Shown in pieces: positions 14,207 through 23,388 of a stretch of 64,000 nt of DNA. Numbering within the stretch: the stretch's first letter is position 1; every line of letters begins with the position of its first letter. The DNA is from Rhodothermales bacterium (GTDB lineage: Bacteria > Bacteroidota > Rhodothermia > Rhodothermales > Bin80), in contig JANQES010000054.1 of NCBI GenBank assembly GCA_028278205.1, positions 1 through 64,000 on the forward strand. The letters run 5' to 3'. The notes beneath the pieces were generated by a model. That model did not search any database, was not told where the DNA came from, and worked only from the letters and a program-made list of their open reading frames with translations. The position numbers were made by a program, and so were the translations under genes.

Positions 14207-16792
14207 ATGAAGCGACTGGTCGTTGTAGAGTCACCTACCAAAGCCCGGACGATCCGCAAGTTTTTGCCGAAGGGGGCCTATCGTGTCGAAGCCAGTATGG
14301 GGCACGTGCGCGACCTGCCGGCCAAAGCCGCTGAGATCCCGGCGAAGTATAAAGACGAACCCTGGGCGCGCGTCGGGGTCCATACCGACGATGGGTTCAA
14401 GCCGATCTATATCGTCCCGTCCGACAAGAAAAAAGTGGTGCGGGAGTTGAAAGATGCCCTCAAAGAGGCCGACGAACTCTACATCGCCACGGACGAAGAC
14501 CGCGAGGGCGAGTCTATCGGCTGGCATTTGCTTCAGGTGTTGAATCCAAAGGTGCCGGTTCGCCGCATGGTCTTCCACGAGATCACGCAAGAGGCTATCC
14601 TCGCCGCGCTCAACAATACCCGCCAGATCGATCAGAACCTCGTCGAGGCTCAGGAAGCGCGCCGCGTGCTCGACCGGCTGGTGGGCTACAAGATTTCGCC
14701 GTTGTTGTGGAAGAAGATCGCGCCGAAGCTCTCGGCGGGGCGGGTGCAGAGTGTCGCGGTGCGGCTGCTGGTGCTGCGCGAGCAAGAGCGCATCGCCTTC
14801 GTCCCGGCCCGTTACTGGGATCTCAAAGCGTATCTCCGAGAAAAAGGCCAGCGTTTCGAGGCCGCGATGACGCACTACCGAGGCCTGCGCCTCGCCACAG
14901 GCCGCGACTTCGACGACCAGACCGGAAAGCTCAAAAAAGGGCTCAAACAGGGCGAGAACATCCTGTTGTTGGGCGAAGCCGAAGCGAAGGTGCTGGCCCA
15001 GCGCCTGCCGAGCGAACCCTGGCGCGTCACCAAGGTCGACGTGCGCCAGGCCAAACGTTCGCCGTCGCCGCCGTTCATCACCTCGACGTTGCAGCAGGAG
15101 GCCAGCCGTAAGCTCGGCCTGGGCGCGCAGCAAACCATGCGGGTAGCTCAACGCCTCTACGAGCAAGGTTTCATCACCTACATGCGCACCGACTCGACGC
15201 ACCTGTCGCAGGAAGCCGTTCAGGCCAGCCGCCGGGCCGTCGAGCAGCGTTATGGGAAGGACTATCTCAGCCCCAGCCCGCGCCAGTTTCGCAGCAAAGT
15301 GCGCAACGCCCAGGAAGCGCACGAGGCCATCCGCCCGGCAGGCAACCAGATGAAGACGGCCCGCGAACACGGCCTCTCAGGCATCGACGCGCGCGTCTAC
15401 GATCTGATCTGGAAACGCACCGTCGCCACGCAGATGGCCGACGCCCGCCTCCGCCTGGTCACGGCGTGGATCGATGCCGGCGCCGGATCTGACGTGGCCA
15501 CCTTCCGCGCTTCGGGCCGCACCATCGTCTTTCCGGGCTTCTTTCGCGCCTACGTCGAGGGCAGCGACGATCCCGAAGCGGCGCTCGAAGACCAGGATCA
15601 ACCGCTGCCCGACCTCCGCCAGGGCGATACACCGGCGTGTGAGAAGGTTGAGCCGCTGGGGCACGAGACCAAGCCGCCGGCGCGCTACACCGAGGCGGCG
15701 CTCATCAAAATGTTGGAAAAAGAAGGCATCGGACGGCCCAGCACCTACGCCACTATCATGGGCACCATCCAGGACCGGGGGTACGCCCGCCGGACGGGCA
15801 ACACGCTCGTGCCCACCTTTACGGCCTTCGCCACCAACAACCTGCTCGAACGGCAATTCGACCAGCTCATCGACGTAGGCTTTACCGCCGGCATGGAGCA
15901 AGTCCTCGACGACATCGCCACGGGCGAGCGCGAGGCGGCGTCTTTTCTGCGCAGCTTTTATAAGGGCGAGGCCGGTCTGGAAAACCGCGTCGAGCAAGCC
16001 CTCGACGCCGTCGATGCGCGCGAGGTCTCGACGATCACGTTCCCGCAGTGGGGCAACGTCGTCGTCCGCGTCGGCAAATACGGCCCGTACGCCGAAGGCG
16101 ACATCGACGGTGAGCAGCTACGCGCCTCGCTCCCCGACGAACTGGTTCCCGCCGACGTGACCGAAGAGAAACTCCTCGAACTGCTGCGCGAAGGCAACGC
16201 CCCCGACGATGTCCTGGGCATCCATCCGGAGGCCGATCTGCCTATTTTGCTGCGCAAAGGTCCCTACGGTCACTACGTCCAACTTGGCGACGACGAGCAG
16301 CAGGGCAAACCGCAGCGTATGTCTCTGCCTTCAGGACTTACGCCGGGCGAGGTGACGCTGCCGATGGCTGTGGCGCTGCTCAGCCTGCCACGAACCCTCG
16401 GCACACATCCGCAGACCGGGCAGCCTATCGCCGTCAGCATCGGGCGCTACGGCCCCTACGCGCAGCACGGCAGAAGCTTCGCCTCGCTCAAAGAAACCGA
16501 CGACATCTTTACCATCGACCTGCCGCGGGCGCTCGAACTGATCGCCGAAAAAGAGGCCAAGTCGAAGCCGCTACGCACCATCGGCCAGCATCCGGAGTCG
16601 GGCGAGCCTGTCGAGGTGTGGTCCGGGCGCTACGGGCCGTACGTCAAGCATCAGCGGCTCAACGCCACGCTCAAAAAAGGCCAGACCCCCGAAACCGTCA
16701 CAATGGACGAAGCCCTGCAACTGCTGGCCGAACGCGCCGCCAAAAAAGGCAAAGGCCGCCGCAAAGGAGGGCGGAAGAAGGCGAAGGGGTGA
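14207..16792 (+). CDS. topA: DNA topoisomerase I (type IA)
   Basis: This 861-aa enzyme relaxes negative supercoils by transient single-strand cleavage. The N-terminal Toprim domain (V-V-E-S-P-T-K-A, G-H-V-R-D-L-P, D-E-D-R-E-G-E-S-I-G-W) binds Mg2+. The catalytic Tyr325 is in F-I-T-Y-M-R-T-D-S-T. The E-A-L-I-K-M-L-E-K-E-G-I-G-R-P-S-T-Y-A block follows near 500. The C-terminal part (about residues 600-840) has repeats of the G-R-Y-G-P-Y-x-K/Q-H type instead of the Cys4 zinc fingers of the E. coli enzyme, and ends in a basic K-K-G-K-G-R-R-K tail that would bind DNA. Bacteria normally have one essential topA. It appears monocistronic and is followed by the alanine racemase gene 79 bp later. Confidence 0.97.
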   Translation: MKRLVVVESPTKARTIRKFLPKGAYRVEASMGHVRDLPAKAAEIPAKYKDEPWARVGVHTDDGFKPIYIVPSDKKKVVRELKDALKEADELYIATDEDREGESIGWHLLQVLNPKVPVRRMVFHEITQEAILAALNNTRQIDQNLVEAQEARRVLDRLVGYKISPLLWKKIAPKLSAGRVQSVAVRLLVLREQERIAFVPARYWDLKAYLREKGQRFEAAMTHYRGLRLATGRDFDDQTGKLKKGLKQGENILLLGEAEAKVLAQRLPSEPWRVTKVDVRQAKRSPSPPFITSTLQQEASRKLGLGAQQTMRVAQRLYEQGFITYMRTDSTHLSQEAVQASRRAVEQRYGKDYLSPSPRQFRSKVRNAQEAHEAIRPAGNQMKTAREHGLSGIDARVYDLIWKRTVATQMADARLRLVTAWIDAGAGSDVATFRASGRTIVFPGFFRAYVEGSDDPEAALEDQDQPLPDLRQGDTPACEKVEPLGHETKPPARYTEAALIKMLEKEGIGRPSTYATIMGTIQDRGYARRTGNTLVPTFTAFATNNLLERQFDQLIDVGFTAGMEQVLDDIATGEREAASFLRSFYKGEAGLENRVEQALDAVDAREVSTITFPQWGNVVVRVGKYGPYAEGDIDGEQLRASLPDELVPADVTEEKLLELLREGNAPDDVLGIHPEADLPILLRKGPYGHYVQLGDDEQQGKPQRMSLPSGLTPGEVTLPMAVALLSLPRTLGTHPQTGQPIAVSIGRYGPYAQHGRSFASLKETDDIFTIDLPRALELIAEKEAKSKPLRTIGQHPESGEPVEVWSGRYGPYVKHQRLNATLKKGQTPETVTMDEALQLLAERAAKKGKGRRKGGRKKAKG

Positions 16793-16871
16793 GTAACACT
16801 TTATTGATTCCGTATCGTTAATTTGTGTAGACAAAAAGGCAGCATCAAAATGATGGAATCGTCACGCGTGT

Positions 16872-18038
16872 ATGATCCTCCACAAACTCCTCTATAAAGT
16901 CGTCCGGCCTATCTTTCGCAAATGGCGGGAAGCGCGATATGGGTATACGAGGCTCGTAGAGGTATTTGTCTATAAAAATCATCTCTTACATAATATCAAA
17001 CAATATCAGCAGATCGATCCATCATGCCGCGTTGCGCCGGTGCTCAAGAGCAATGCTTACGGGCACGGCCTCATAGAAGTAGCACGCATTTTTGATCAAC
17101 CAGAGACGCCTTTTCTCGTGGTTGATGGATACTACGAGGCGCTTATCTTGCGCAACGAAAGCGTCCGCGCCGGGATCCTGGTCGTTGGGTATACGGCTAC
17201 CGAGAATATCGTTGCCTGCCGGCTCAAGGACGTCGCGTTCACTATTCTTGATCTTCCGCAATTGCTCGATCTCGCCAACACCCTCGCCGTTCCCCGGCAC
17301 TTCCATCTGAAGATCGATACAGGGATGAACCGGCAAGGCATTTTGATGACGGAAGTGGAGGAAGCCTTCGACGCTGTCAGGCGCAATGAGCATATCATCC
17401 TCGACGGTCTCTGCTCCCATCTTGCCGACGCTGATGGTCCCGACGAAGCCTTTACCTTGCAGCAAATCGAACGATGGAACGCCGTGGCGGAAGTGGCAAA
17501 AAAAGCCTTTCCAGCCATAAAATACTACCACCTCGCCAACACCGCCGGCAGCTACTACGCCGGCACAATCGACGCTAACGTGATGCGGGTCGGTCTCGGC
17601 CTGTACGGTATCAACCCCAACCCGCGCCAGCGTCTGGATCTGAAGCCCGCCCTGGAAATCCGCTCTCGCGTCGGCGCGGTGAAGCGGATCAAAAAAGGCG
17701 ATAAGGTGGGCTACAACGTGGCCTACGAAGCCGAGCGCGCCATGCCGCTGGCCGTCGTGCCCACAGGCTACAATTCGTGCGTAGACCGCCGCCTCTCGAA
17801 CAAAGGCTTTTTCATGATCAAGAACACCCCATGTCCCATCGTCGGACGCGTCAGCATGAACATCACCACCATCGATGCCGGCGCAGTGGACGACGTGCAA
17901 CGCGGCGACGTGGTGACGGTCATCAGTCTTCAAAAAGAAGCTCAAAATTCCATCGAAAATATAGCCCGATTATGCGGTGAAATTCCTTATGTAATTTTAA
18001 CTAACATCTCCCCGCAACTTCGGAGGGTTGTCATTTGA
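16872..18038 (+). CDS. alr: Alanine racemase
   Basis: This 388-aa PLP enzyme interconverts L- and D-alanine for peptidoglycan. Lys59 in V-L-K-S-N-A-Y-G-H-G is the PLP Schiff-base residue, and the second catalytic base is Tyr in G-Y-N-V-A-Y-E near residue 280. D-T-G-M-N-R and P-C-P-I-V-G-R-V-S-M-N also match the family. An unusually long N-terminal segment of about 35 residues (V-V-R-P-I-F-R-K-W-R-E-A-R-Y-G) precedes the barrel. Base composition is lower in GC at both gene ends than in the middle. It faces the D-amino-acid aminotransferase gene, so two D-alanine-metabolising enzymes are adjacent and convergent. Confidence 0.93.
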   Translation: MILHKLLYKVVRPIFRKWREARYGYTRLVEVFVYKNHLLHNIKQYQQIDPSCRVAPVLKSNAYGHGLIEVARIFDQPETPFLVVDGYYEALILRNESVRAGILVVGYTATENIVACRLKDVAFTILDLPQLLDLANTLAVPRHFHLKIDTGMNRQGILMTEVEEAFDAVRRNEHIILDGLCSHLADADGPDEAFTLQQIERWNAVAEVAKKAFPAIKYYHLANTAGSYYAGTIDANVMRVGLGLYGINPNPRQRLDLKPALEIRSRVGAVKRIKKGDKVGYNVAYEAERAMPLAVVPTGYNSCVDRRLSNKGFFMIKNTPCPIVGRVSMNITTIDAGAVDDVQRGDVVTVISLQKEAQNSIENIARLCGEIPYVILTNISPQLRRVVI

Positions 18039-18063
18039 TTTTTTCGTTTAACGAAAAAATCAA
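18035..18063. terminator. Shared palindromic terminator overlapping two stop codons
   Basis: Bases 18035-18048 pair perfectly with 18050-18063 around one base (TTGATTTTTTCGTT stem). The TGA of alr (18036-18038) lies in one arm and the TGA of the convergent aminotransferase gene (18060-18062) in the other. A/U runs on both strands fit a bidirectional intrinsic terminator, although the stem is A/T-rich. Confidence 0.6.
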
Positions 18064-18899
18064 GACCGTGTCGCCTCGCGGTAGGCTTGTTGCAAGGCGC
18101 GTGTGATCGGGCCGGGTTTGCCGTTGCCTACCGGATTGTCGTTCACCCTGGTCACAGGGAGGATTTCGGAGGTGGTGTTGCAGATCATCAATTCGTCGGC
18201 GCGGGGGAGGTTTTTTTCGAGAATGGGGACTTCTTCAACGGGGACGTTGAGCATTTCGCACAACTCCAGCACGGCGCCGCGTGTGATGCCGGCCAGGATG
18301 TAGGGGCTTTTCGGATAGGTGACGAGCCGACCGTCGAAGACAGCGCAGACGTTGGTTAAGGCGCCCTCGGTGAGCATGCCGTCTCGGACGAAGATAACCT
18401 CGTGGGCGCCGCTGTCTTTGGCGCGCTGATGGGCCAGCACGTTGGGCAGAAGCGCCACCGATTTGATGTCGCACCGCGTCCAGCGGATGTCGGGGGCGAG
18501 GATGGCGCTGATGCCTTGCTCCTGCAAGTCGCGGGGTGGGGTATGCGGATAGGCTTTGGCGTAGACCGTCGGCGGGGTGTCGTTGGGCGGGAAGGCATGT
18601 TTGCGCGGCGCGGCACCCCGTGTGATCTGCATGTAGACGACGGCGTTGCCTTGCTCCAAATTGTTCTTACGCACCAGCGTTTCGGCTACATCGCGAAGCT
18701 GATCTAAATCCGGCCCGTCGATGCGCAGTTCGCGGAGGCTGCGCGCCATTCGTTGTAGATGGCCTTCGGCTCTGAAGAAACGACCTTCATAGGCATGAAA
18801 GACTTCGTAGGCGCCGTCGGCAAAGAGAAACCCGCGATCCTCCGGAGAAATTCTGGCTTCTTCGAGAGGTAGATAGTCGCCGTTGAGATAAACGTACAT
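18060..18899 (-). CDS. dat: D-amino-acid aminotransferase (class IV)
   Basis: This 279-aa fold-type IV PLP transaminase starts at ATG 18899; a longer frame would include repeat-derived residues. Family marks are the N-terminal N-G-D-Y and D-R-G-F-L-F-A-D-G-A-Y-E, Lys146 in C-D-I-K-S as the PLP lysine, E-G-A-L-T-N-V near residue 190, and T-S-E-I-L-P-V near the end. The D-R-G-F/F-A-D-G-x-Y-E pattern and the neighbouring alr favour a D-amino-acid rather than branched-chain enzyme. It would make D-glutamate from D-alanine and 2-oxoglutarate, or degrade D-alanine. The mRNA start lies one base after the heptamer repeat (CCAAAATCG-C-ATG), with no Shine-Dalgarno. Confidence 0.88.
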   Translation of the reverse strand: MYVYLNGDYLPLEEARISPEDRGFLFADGAYEVFHAYEGRFFRAEGHLQRMARSLRELRIDGPDLDQLRDVAETLVRKNNLEQGNAVVYMQITRGAAPRKHAFPPNDTPPTVYAKAYPHTPPRDLQEQGISAILAPDIRWTRCDIKSVALLPNVLAHQRAKDSGAHEVIFVRDGMLTEGALTNVCAVFDGRLVTYPKSPYILAGITRGAVLELCEMLNVPVEEVPILEKNLPRADELMICNTTSEILPVTRVNDNPVGNGKPGPITRALQQAYREATRS

Positions 18900-19051
18900 G
18901 CGATTTTGGATTTTAGATGTTGGATTGATCTGATCCAGCACCGAATCAGCAATCGAAAAAGCCGCGCCAGCATCGACCGGCACAACGTATTCATTTGATC
19001 AAAATCCGTCTAAAAAACAATCCAAAATCGAAAATCCAAAATCCAAAATCG
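18900..19051. repeat. Word-hairpin element, ATTTTGG family (copy A3)
   Basis: The left arm at 18900-18929 and right arm at 19018-19051 enclose a centre with the AATCGAAAAAGCCGC core also found in A1 and A4. It fills the spacer between two minus-strand genes: one edge lies at the dat start codon, the other 2 bases from the stop of the amidohydrolase gene. Confidence 0.85.
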
Positions 19052-19053
19052 AG

Positions 19054-20403
19054 TTACTTGTACCGGGTGCCGTGCTTGATGACGAGGTCTACGTCTTGGA
19101 GCAGGTTGATGTAGCGCAGCACGTCGCCCCGGACGGCGATGATGTCGGCGTATTTGCCGGGGCTGAGGGTGCCTACGTCGTTCGAGACGCCCATCATCAC
19201 GGAGGGCCAGTAGGTGGCGGCGCGGATAGCATACATCGGCTCGACGCCGAAGACGCGCACCCAGAGGTCGAGTTCTTGCCAGGTTGACTGGCTGTGGAAG
19301 GTCAGGGGCACGCCGCTGTCGGTGCCGATGAGCAGCACCAGGCCGGCCTCGCGGAGTTGTTCGAACTTGCGTTTGAGCGTCGGGCGCCGGGCCGGGGTGA
19401 TCTGGTAATAGGGCAACTCGCCGGGCTTGGCGATGGAGGCTTTGATGTCGGCGATGATGGAGTCGGGCAGGCCGAGGTGCCAGCCGGGGTCGTCGAGCCT
19501 TTCAGGGTTGGCGATGAGGTATTCATAAGTGTGCAGCGGCACGGCGGTGGGCGTCCAGAAGAGCGGGCCAAGGTTCATCTGCGCCGTGCGTTCGCGCAGC
19601 GCCGCGATCACGTCCGGGGGATATTCGGGCGCCGTCGCCAGGCCGGTGTGTTCGAAGTTATCGACACCGGCGAGCAGGCCGCGTTTGATTTCTTCCGGGC
19701 GATGGCCGTGGGCTACTACCGTCAGGCCGTGCTGGTGCGCCTCGTCCACGACGGCGTGGACCTCGTCCATCGTCATCTGATCCTGGTCGATGAGTTTGAT
19801 GACGTCCACACCGGCTTCAGCGAGGCGGCGGACCTTGGCGCGGGCATCGTCCACACCCTCGACGCCCCAGCGGAAGAACTCGGTGCCGGGGTAAGGCGCG
19901 TGCTGGATGAAAGGACCGGAGACGTAGAGCGTCGGGCCGGGGAGGTCGCCCCGGTTGATGGCATCGCGGACGGCGAGCGCGTCGTCGAGGGGGGCGCCGA
20001 GGTCGCGGGCGCTCGTGACGCCGGCCAGCAGCAACTGCCGCGCCGATGATGGCATGATCACCGACCGGAAGAGCGGCGGATAGAGGGTGTCCCAGTGGGC
20101 ATAGTCGGCGTGGCCGTTGAGCATCAGGTGGACGTGCATGTCCCACAGGCCCGGCAGCACACTCATGCCTTCGGTCGAGATAACCTCAGCGCCGGCTGGA
20201 ATAGCCAGCAACCCCACCTGCCCGACGGCCCGGATGCGCTCGCCGTCGATGAGGATCACGCTGTTGCGCAGCGGCTGGCCGCCAAAACCATCGATGAGCG
20301 TCCCGCCGACGAGGGCTTTGACGGGGTTTGTCTGGGCAAAGCCGGGCAGGGTGAGGCCGAGAAGGAGGACGCAGGCGAGTATCTTTCGAAGAGCAGGGGG
20401 CAT
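19054..20403 (-). CDS. Exported metal-dependent amidohydrolase
   Basis: This 449-aa protein has a cleavable signal peptide (C-V-L-L-L-G-L-T-L-P-G-F-A-Q). The amidohydrolase barrel motifs are in order: D-M-H-V-H near residue 90, V-I-K-L-I-D near 202 (probable carboxylated bridging Lys), V-V-A-H-G-H near 232, F-E-H-T-G near 255, G-T-D-S-G near 365. G-K-Y-A-D-I-I-A-V closes the small beta domain. These place it in the imidazolonepropionase/prolidase-like secreted group that hydrolyses amides or dipeptides in the periplasm. Substrate unknown. It is followed on the same strand by dat and preceded by a small membrane protein, each across a repeat. Confidence 0.87.
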   Translation of the reverse strand: MPPALRKILACVLLLGLTLPGFAQTNPVKALVGGTLIDGFGGQPLRNSVILIDGERIRAVGQVGLLAIPAGAEVISTEGMSVLPGLWDMHVHLMLNGHADYAHWDTLYPPLFRSVIMPSSARQLLLAGVTSARDLGAPLDDALAVRDAINRGDLPGPTLYVSGPFIQHAPYPGTEFFRWGVEGVDDARAKVRRLAEAGVDVIKLIDQDQMTMDEVHAVVDEAHQHGLTVVAHGHRPEEIKRGLLAGVDNFEHTGLATAPEYPPDVIAALRERTAQMNLGPLFWTPTAVPLHTYEYLIANPERLDDPGWHLGLPDSIIADIKASIAKPGELPYYQITPARRPTLKRKFEQLREAGLVLLIGTDSGVPLTFHSQSTWQELDLWVRVFGVEPMYAIRAATYWPSVMMGVSNDVGTLSPGKYADIIAVRGDVLRYINLLQDVDLVIKHGTRYK

Positions 20404-20448
20404 CGTAGCGAGGGATTATTTGGGATCCCGCAATATTGATAATTCTTG

Positions 20449-20498
20449 CCACAAAGACACAAAGGCACGAAAAAATTGTGTCTTTGTGCCTTTGTGGC
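20449..20498. repeat. Word-hairpin element, CACAAAGA family (C2)
   Basis: The arms 20449-20471 and 20477-20498 are 8-nt words CACAAAGA/CACAAAGG and complement, a nearly perfect stem with a loop of about 5 bases. The right edge touches the TAG of the upstream minus-strand gene. It is related to the inner arms of C1. Confidence 0.85.
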
Positions 20499-20936
20499 CT
20501 AAATCTTTTTCCTCTCCAATCGCCTCTTCAGAAAGCCGATAATCATCGCCAGCGCCACGCCGAAGAGTACGCAAATCACGCCGAACATCGACAAAACAGG
20601 CAGCAACAGGTCATCGAACCCGGCCATCGCGCTTCGTGCTGAGGGTGGAGGCAGGAGGGCCATCACCCCGAACAAGAGCAGCCCGGCGAGCACACCCTTC
20701 ACCAGAGATGATCCGGGCAGATAGGCCCTCACGGCGCCATAAACCAGGCCCACCACGGCCCCGACCAGGGCGCCAAACACGATCACCTCGACCGATCCGC
20801 CGAGGCTCCACGTAGGCGTGACGTTGCCCAGCAGCGCGATCACACTCATAACGATCCGCCCGCCGGCGCCCAGGATCACTGCGCCGGTGATCAAGCCGCA
20901 AAGCAGGCCCAGGAGTGCTTTCTTGACGAGACTCAT
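20499..20936 (-). CDS. Small polytopic membrane protein, unknown
   Basis: This 145-aa protein starts at ATG 20936. It has about four predicted transmembrane helices (residues 8-35, 45-68, 78-100 and 112-136), Gly/Ala-rich with small-residue packing (G-A-L-V-G-A-V-V-G-L-V-Y-G-A), and a basic C-terminus K-R-R-L-E-R-K-K. I do not recognise a family. Repeats flank it on both sides (C2 and B4), and its neighbours on the strand are the amidohydrolase and a small soluble protein. Confidence 0.65.
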   Translation of the reverse strand: MSLVKKALLGLLCGLITGAVILGAGGRIVMSVIALLGNVTPTWSLGGSVEVIVFGALVGAVVGLVYGAVRAYLPGSSLVKGVLAGLLLFGVMALLPPPSARSAMAGFDDLLLPVLSMFGVICVLFGVALAMIIGFLKRRLERKKI

Positions 20937-20937
20937 A

Positions 20938-21016
20938 CCGGTGTTATCTGATTTAAAGAGAGTTTTAGTGTTGTTATGGTGTTTTAGCTGCTCAGGCTCA
21001 AACACTAAAACACCCT
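20938..21016. repeat. Word-hairpin element, GTGTTTTA family (copy B4)
   Basis: The left arm (20938-20989) and shorter right arm (20995-21015) fill the whole 79-bp gap between two minus-strand genes, from 2 bases before the ATG at 20936 to the stop at 21016. Confidence 0.8.
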
Positions 21017-21420
21017 CACGCCGACGGCGCATCCGGACAGAGTTGGTCAATCTGATCTTGAAGGCGTTGGATGCACAGGTCGATCAGGCGGCGGCGTATT
21101 TCCGGTTCTTGTTCGACAAAAAAGGCGAATTCATCTTCGGTGAAATGCCCGGCCACCATCCCGACGAGCATGTTTTTGGGGCGGGAATCGCGTTTGAGCA
21201 GGTCGCGGACGTAGACCATTTTTTCGGCGCGCGAGAGACCGGCAAACCGGGGACAATATTTTTTCAGATAGACCGTCACCAGGGCCAAGAGCACCGGATT
21301 TTGTAGTTTCAGGATGGGCCGCAGCGTCTGGCTTTGAAACACCTCCAGCGTGCCCAGCGCCTCGGTGCTGATGCCGAGGGCCGGACGCAGTTCCACGAGT
21401 CTTGAATCCCGAATAGTCAT
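21016..21420 (-). CDS. Small helical conserved protein
   Basis: This 134-aa protein starts at ATG 21420; the long open frame upstream is low-complexity spacer. It is predicted all-helical: L-G-T-L-E-V-F-Q-S-Q-T-L-R-P-I-L-K-L-Q-N near residue 20, then R-A-E-K-M-V-Y-V-R-D-L-L near 65 and G-M-V-A-G-H-F-T-E-D-E-F near 85. The F-Q-x2-T-L-R-P-I-x-K-x-Q and M-x-x-G-H-F-T-x-E-E-F/Y pattern recalls a short protein conserved across Bacteroidota that is often loosely labelled glyoxalase. No VOC metal ligands are visible, so that label is probably wrong. Function unknown. Confidence 0.6.
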   Translation of the reverse strand: MTIRDSRLVELRPALGISTEALGTLEVFQSQTLRPILKLQNPVLLALVTVYLKKYCPRFAGLSRAEKMVYVRDLLKRDSRPKNMLVGMVAGHFTEDEFAFFVEQEPEIRRRLIDLCIQRLQDQIDQLCPDAPSA

Positions 21421-21759
21421 AACGCCTGACCGATGTAAGAACGAGGGGAGCAACGGAGGGCGTACCGTGGGGGGCCGCCGGGTACTACCTGTTGGGCGCC
21501 AAACAGAACCATAAGATACGAAAAAATCAAGTTTATACGTAAATATCTTCTTAAATATCAACTGTGTAACAGTTGCAGAAGGGCGGGCTGCAAGCATGCG
21601 TCGGGTTGAGGCCCCTCGACGGATCGAACCAGAGAGAAACCAGAAACGCAAAACAAGGAACCAGAAACCCTTAACCCCATACGATTCCGCAACTTTTTGT
21701 CGTTTATAAACGAAGAACAAACGTCTCTAAGTCCTTAACCCACCAACCAGTACAACCTT
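21421..21759. other. Divergent promoter region with an ACCAGAAAC word run
   Basis: This 339-bp A/T-richer spacer lies between leftward and rightward genes. Bases 21632-21670 are a run of related words (AACCAGAAAC, GCAAAACAAGG) resembling one arm of the hairpin elements, but I find no matching opposite arm. The rest must contain the promoters of both flanking genes; none is clear enough to call. Confidence 0.4.
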
Positions 21760-23388
21760 TTGGAACGGCGCACTTTTATCAAACTGAGCGGCCTGGCAGC
21801 CGGGGCGATGGTCATCCCCGTCTGGGGAAGCCCGCGTTCGCTGCGAGGGGCGGTCACGCCCATTCCGGTGGCGGACAAGAAGGTCCTCGCCGACGTGGCT
21901 CTCAACGCCGCCACCTCGCAGGGCGCCTCGTACGCCGACGTTCGCATCGGGCGATACCTCAACCAGTTCATCATCACGCGCGAGGACAAGGTCGAGCGCG
22001 TCATCGACACCGAATCATACGGCGTGGGCGTTCGGGTTATTGCCGGCGGCACGTGGGGTTTTGCCGCCACCAACGACGTCACCCGGGACGGCATCGCGAA
22101 GGCGGTGAAGCAGGCCGTGGCTATCGCCCGGGCCAATGCGTCTATCCTGGCAGAGCCGGTCGTGCTGGCGCCGGTGGAAGCGTACGGGGAGGCGACGTGG
22201 AACACGCCTATCGAGAAAAACGCTTTCGAGGTTCCCATCTCCGAGAAGGTGGATCTGCTGATGGCGGTCAACGCCGAAGCGATGAAATACGGCGCCGATT
22301 TTATCAACTCGAACCTGTTTCAGGTCAACGAACAGAAATATTTCGCCTCGACCGAGGGCACCTACGTCGATCAAGACATTCATCGCATCTGGCCCACCTT
22401 CGTCGTCACGGGTATCGATCCGAAGGCTGGGCAGTTCAAGACACGCGATGCCTTGAGCGCGCCGATGGGCATGGGCTATGAATACCTCGACCCGCGCGCC
22501 GAAGAGAAGGTCGTTCGCGCCTCGACGGTGATTTACAACCGCCGCTACGACATGATCGAAGACGCCCGGCTGGCGGCGCAGCAAGTCCGGGAGAAGTTCC
22601 GCGCCAAATCGGTGGAGCCGGGCCGCTACACGATGGTCCTCGATCCGAGCCATCTCTGGCTGACAATCCACGAGTCGGTAGGCCATCCGCTCGAACTCGA
22701 CCGCGTCCTGGGCTACGAAGCCAACTACGCCGGCACCAGCTTCGCCACGCTCGACAAGTGGCGCTCCGGCGCGTTCAACTACGGCAGCCCTGTCGTCAAT
22801 TTCTTTGCTGATAAGACCCAGCCGGGTTCGCTGGGCGCCTGCGGTTGGGACGACGAAGGCGTCCGGACGCGGCGCTGGGATCTCGTCAAAGACGGGATCC
22901 TGGTCAACTACCAGGCCACCCGCGATCAGGTCAAGATCATCGATCAAGACGAATCGCACGGTTGCTGCTACGCCGACAACTGGAGCAACGTGCAATTTCA
23001 GCGGATGCCGAATGTGTCGCTGACGCCGGGCAAGAAACCGCTGACGGCGCGGGAGCTGATCAGGGATGTCGAGAAAGGCATCTACATCATCGGCAACGGC
23101 TCGTATTCGATCGATCAGCAGCGGTACAACTTTCAGTTCGGCGGGCAGGTGTTTTACGAGATCAAGAACGGGGAGATCGCCGGGATGCTTCGGGATGTGG
23201 CCTATCAGTCGAACACGCAGGCGTTCTGGAACAGTTGTTCGGCTCTCTGCGGCGAACGCGACTACCGCCTCGGCGGCTCGTTTTTCGACGGCAAAGGCCA
23301 GCCGAGCCAGGTCAGCGCCGTCTCGCACGGCTGCCCCACCGCCCGCTTCGACAACGTCACCGTCATCAACACCGCGAGGGATGTTTGA
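21760..23388 (+). CDS. tldD: TldD-type metalloprotease with Tat signal
   Basis: This 542-aa protein begins at a TTG. A start here places the twin-arginine motif E-R-R-T-F-I-K-L-S-G at residues 2-11, followed by a hydrophobic stretch, so export by the Tat route is predicted. The metal-binding motif of TldD, H-E-x3-H, is present as H-E-S-V-G-H at residue 304. Other family marks are Y-G-V-G-V-R, L-V-N-Y-Q-A-T-R-D and G-C-C-Y-A-D-N-W. TldD forms a heterodimer with TldE that degrades unfolded peptides, and in known systems matures microcin B17 or degrades CcdA. The next gene is the TldE-type partner, and no peptide substrate gene is evident. The Tat signal on only this subunit is odd. Confidence 0.88.
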   Translation: MERRTFIKLSGLAAGAMVIPVWGSPRSLRGAVTPIPVADKKVLADVALNAATSQGASYADVRIGRYLNQFIITREDKVERVIDTESYGVGVRVIAGGTWGFAATNDVTRDGIAKAVKQAVAIARANASILAEPVVLAPVEAYGEATWNTPIEKNAFEVPISEKVDLLMAVNAEAMKYGADFINSNLFQVNEQKYFASTEGTYVDQDIHRIWPTFVVTGIDPKAGQFKTRDALSAPMGMGYEYLDPRAEEKVVRASTVIYNRRYDMIEDARLAAQQVREKFRAKSVEPGRYTMVLDPSHLWLTIHESVGHPLELDRVLGYEANYAGTSFATLDKWRSGAFNYGSPVVNFFADKTQPGSLGACGWDDEGVRTRRWDLVKDGILVNYQATRDQVKIIDQDESHGCCYADNWSNVQFQRMPNVSLTPGKKPLTARELIRDVEKGIYIIGNGSYSIDQQRYNFQFGGQVFYEIKNGEIAGMLRDVAYQSNTQAFWNSCSALCGERDYRLGGSFFDGKGQPSQVSAVSHGCPTARFDNVTVINTARDV

